From positions 1 through 21,117 of the forward strand of contig CAZMTT010000020.1 in the NCBI GenBank assembly GCA_964569555.1: DNA of 21,117 nucleotides, given 5' to 3'. The notes under the pieces were generated by a model. The model saw only the letters and a program-made list of their open reading frames with translations, made no database searches and had not been told where the DNA came from. The position numbers and the translations under genes were made by a program. Positions within the stretch are counted from its first letter, which is position 1. Each line of letters begins with the position of its first letter. The DNA is from G020353235 sp964569555 (lineage in GTDB: Bacteria > Chloroflexota > Dehalococcoidia > Dehalococcoidales > JAUYDJ01). Of this stretch, positions 21,014 through 21,117 are shown piece by piece.

Positions 21014-21117
21014 CTCCGGTAATATTTTTGGTTCGGGCAGACTTTCGGCTGTGGCGGTGGTAGGAGTCGCTGAGCTGGATACAGCTCCTTCTTTTTTCTA
21101 TTTCAAGAACATTTTAA

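Overview
The window looks like a chromosomal segment of an anaerobic bacterium, most likely an uncultured member of the Chloroflexota (class Dehalococcoidia or a relative). This is an inference from gene content: ferredoxin-linked 2-oxoacid chemistry, separate mannosyl-3-phosphoglycerate synthase and phosphatase genes, an archaeal-type ThiN thiamine-phosphate synthase, a DUF362 iron-sulfur protein, a NorQ/NorD-like pair, and ordinary sigma70 promoters with strong Shine-Dalgarno (SD) sites. No rRNA, tRNA, insertion sequence, phage gene or CRISPR array was seen.

Layout. 1-99: tail of an unknown gene. 236-1612 (+): OpuAA-type ABC ATPase with its own promoter. 1647-5619 (-): NorQ-like AAA+ ATPase and a 1000-residue NorD-like VWA protein behind a clear promoter. 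5916-12654 (-): the centrepiece, a three-gene thiamine-diphosphate-dependent 2-oxoacid:ferredoxin oxidoreductase (fused gamma-delta, alpha, beta) followed by a complete tripartite tricarboxylate-type transporter (tctC, tctB, tctA). The alpha subunit has YPIRP in place of the usual YPITP. Together with Arg118, Asp121 and Phe126 this matches the active site described for Moorella oxalate oxidoreductase (OOR). I read the block as an oxalate uptake and oxidation locus. It is driven by a perfect TTGACA-N17-TATAAT promoter with a leader of about 200 nt.

12655-13214 is a divergent control region with promoters on both strands and repeated CTTAGG hexamers. 13215-15269 (+) is a tightly overlapping trio: ECF S-component-like membrane protein, DUF1893 protein and DUF362 double-[4Fe-4S] protein. 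15279-17108 (-) is a thiamine locus: promoter, TPP riboswitch, intrinsic terminator, an AIR-synthase-superfamily protein and ThiN. The riboswitch ties the AIR-synthase-like protein to thiamine metabolism, and OOR needs TPP. 17137-17532 (-) is a receiver-only response regulator. 17651-19782 (-) is the mannosylglycerate solute operon (mpgS-mpgP). 19872-21097 (-) holds a long inverted repeat, a 15-codon micro-ORF with a very strong SD, a small lipoprotein and an unrecognised protein whose N-terminus is broken near the window end.

How the genes fit together (inference): TctCBA would import a small dicarboxylate such as oxalate. OOR would split it to CO2 and reduce ferredoxin, with TPP from the riboswitch-controlled pathway. 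OpuAA and MpgS/MpgP would handle osmotic balance.
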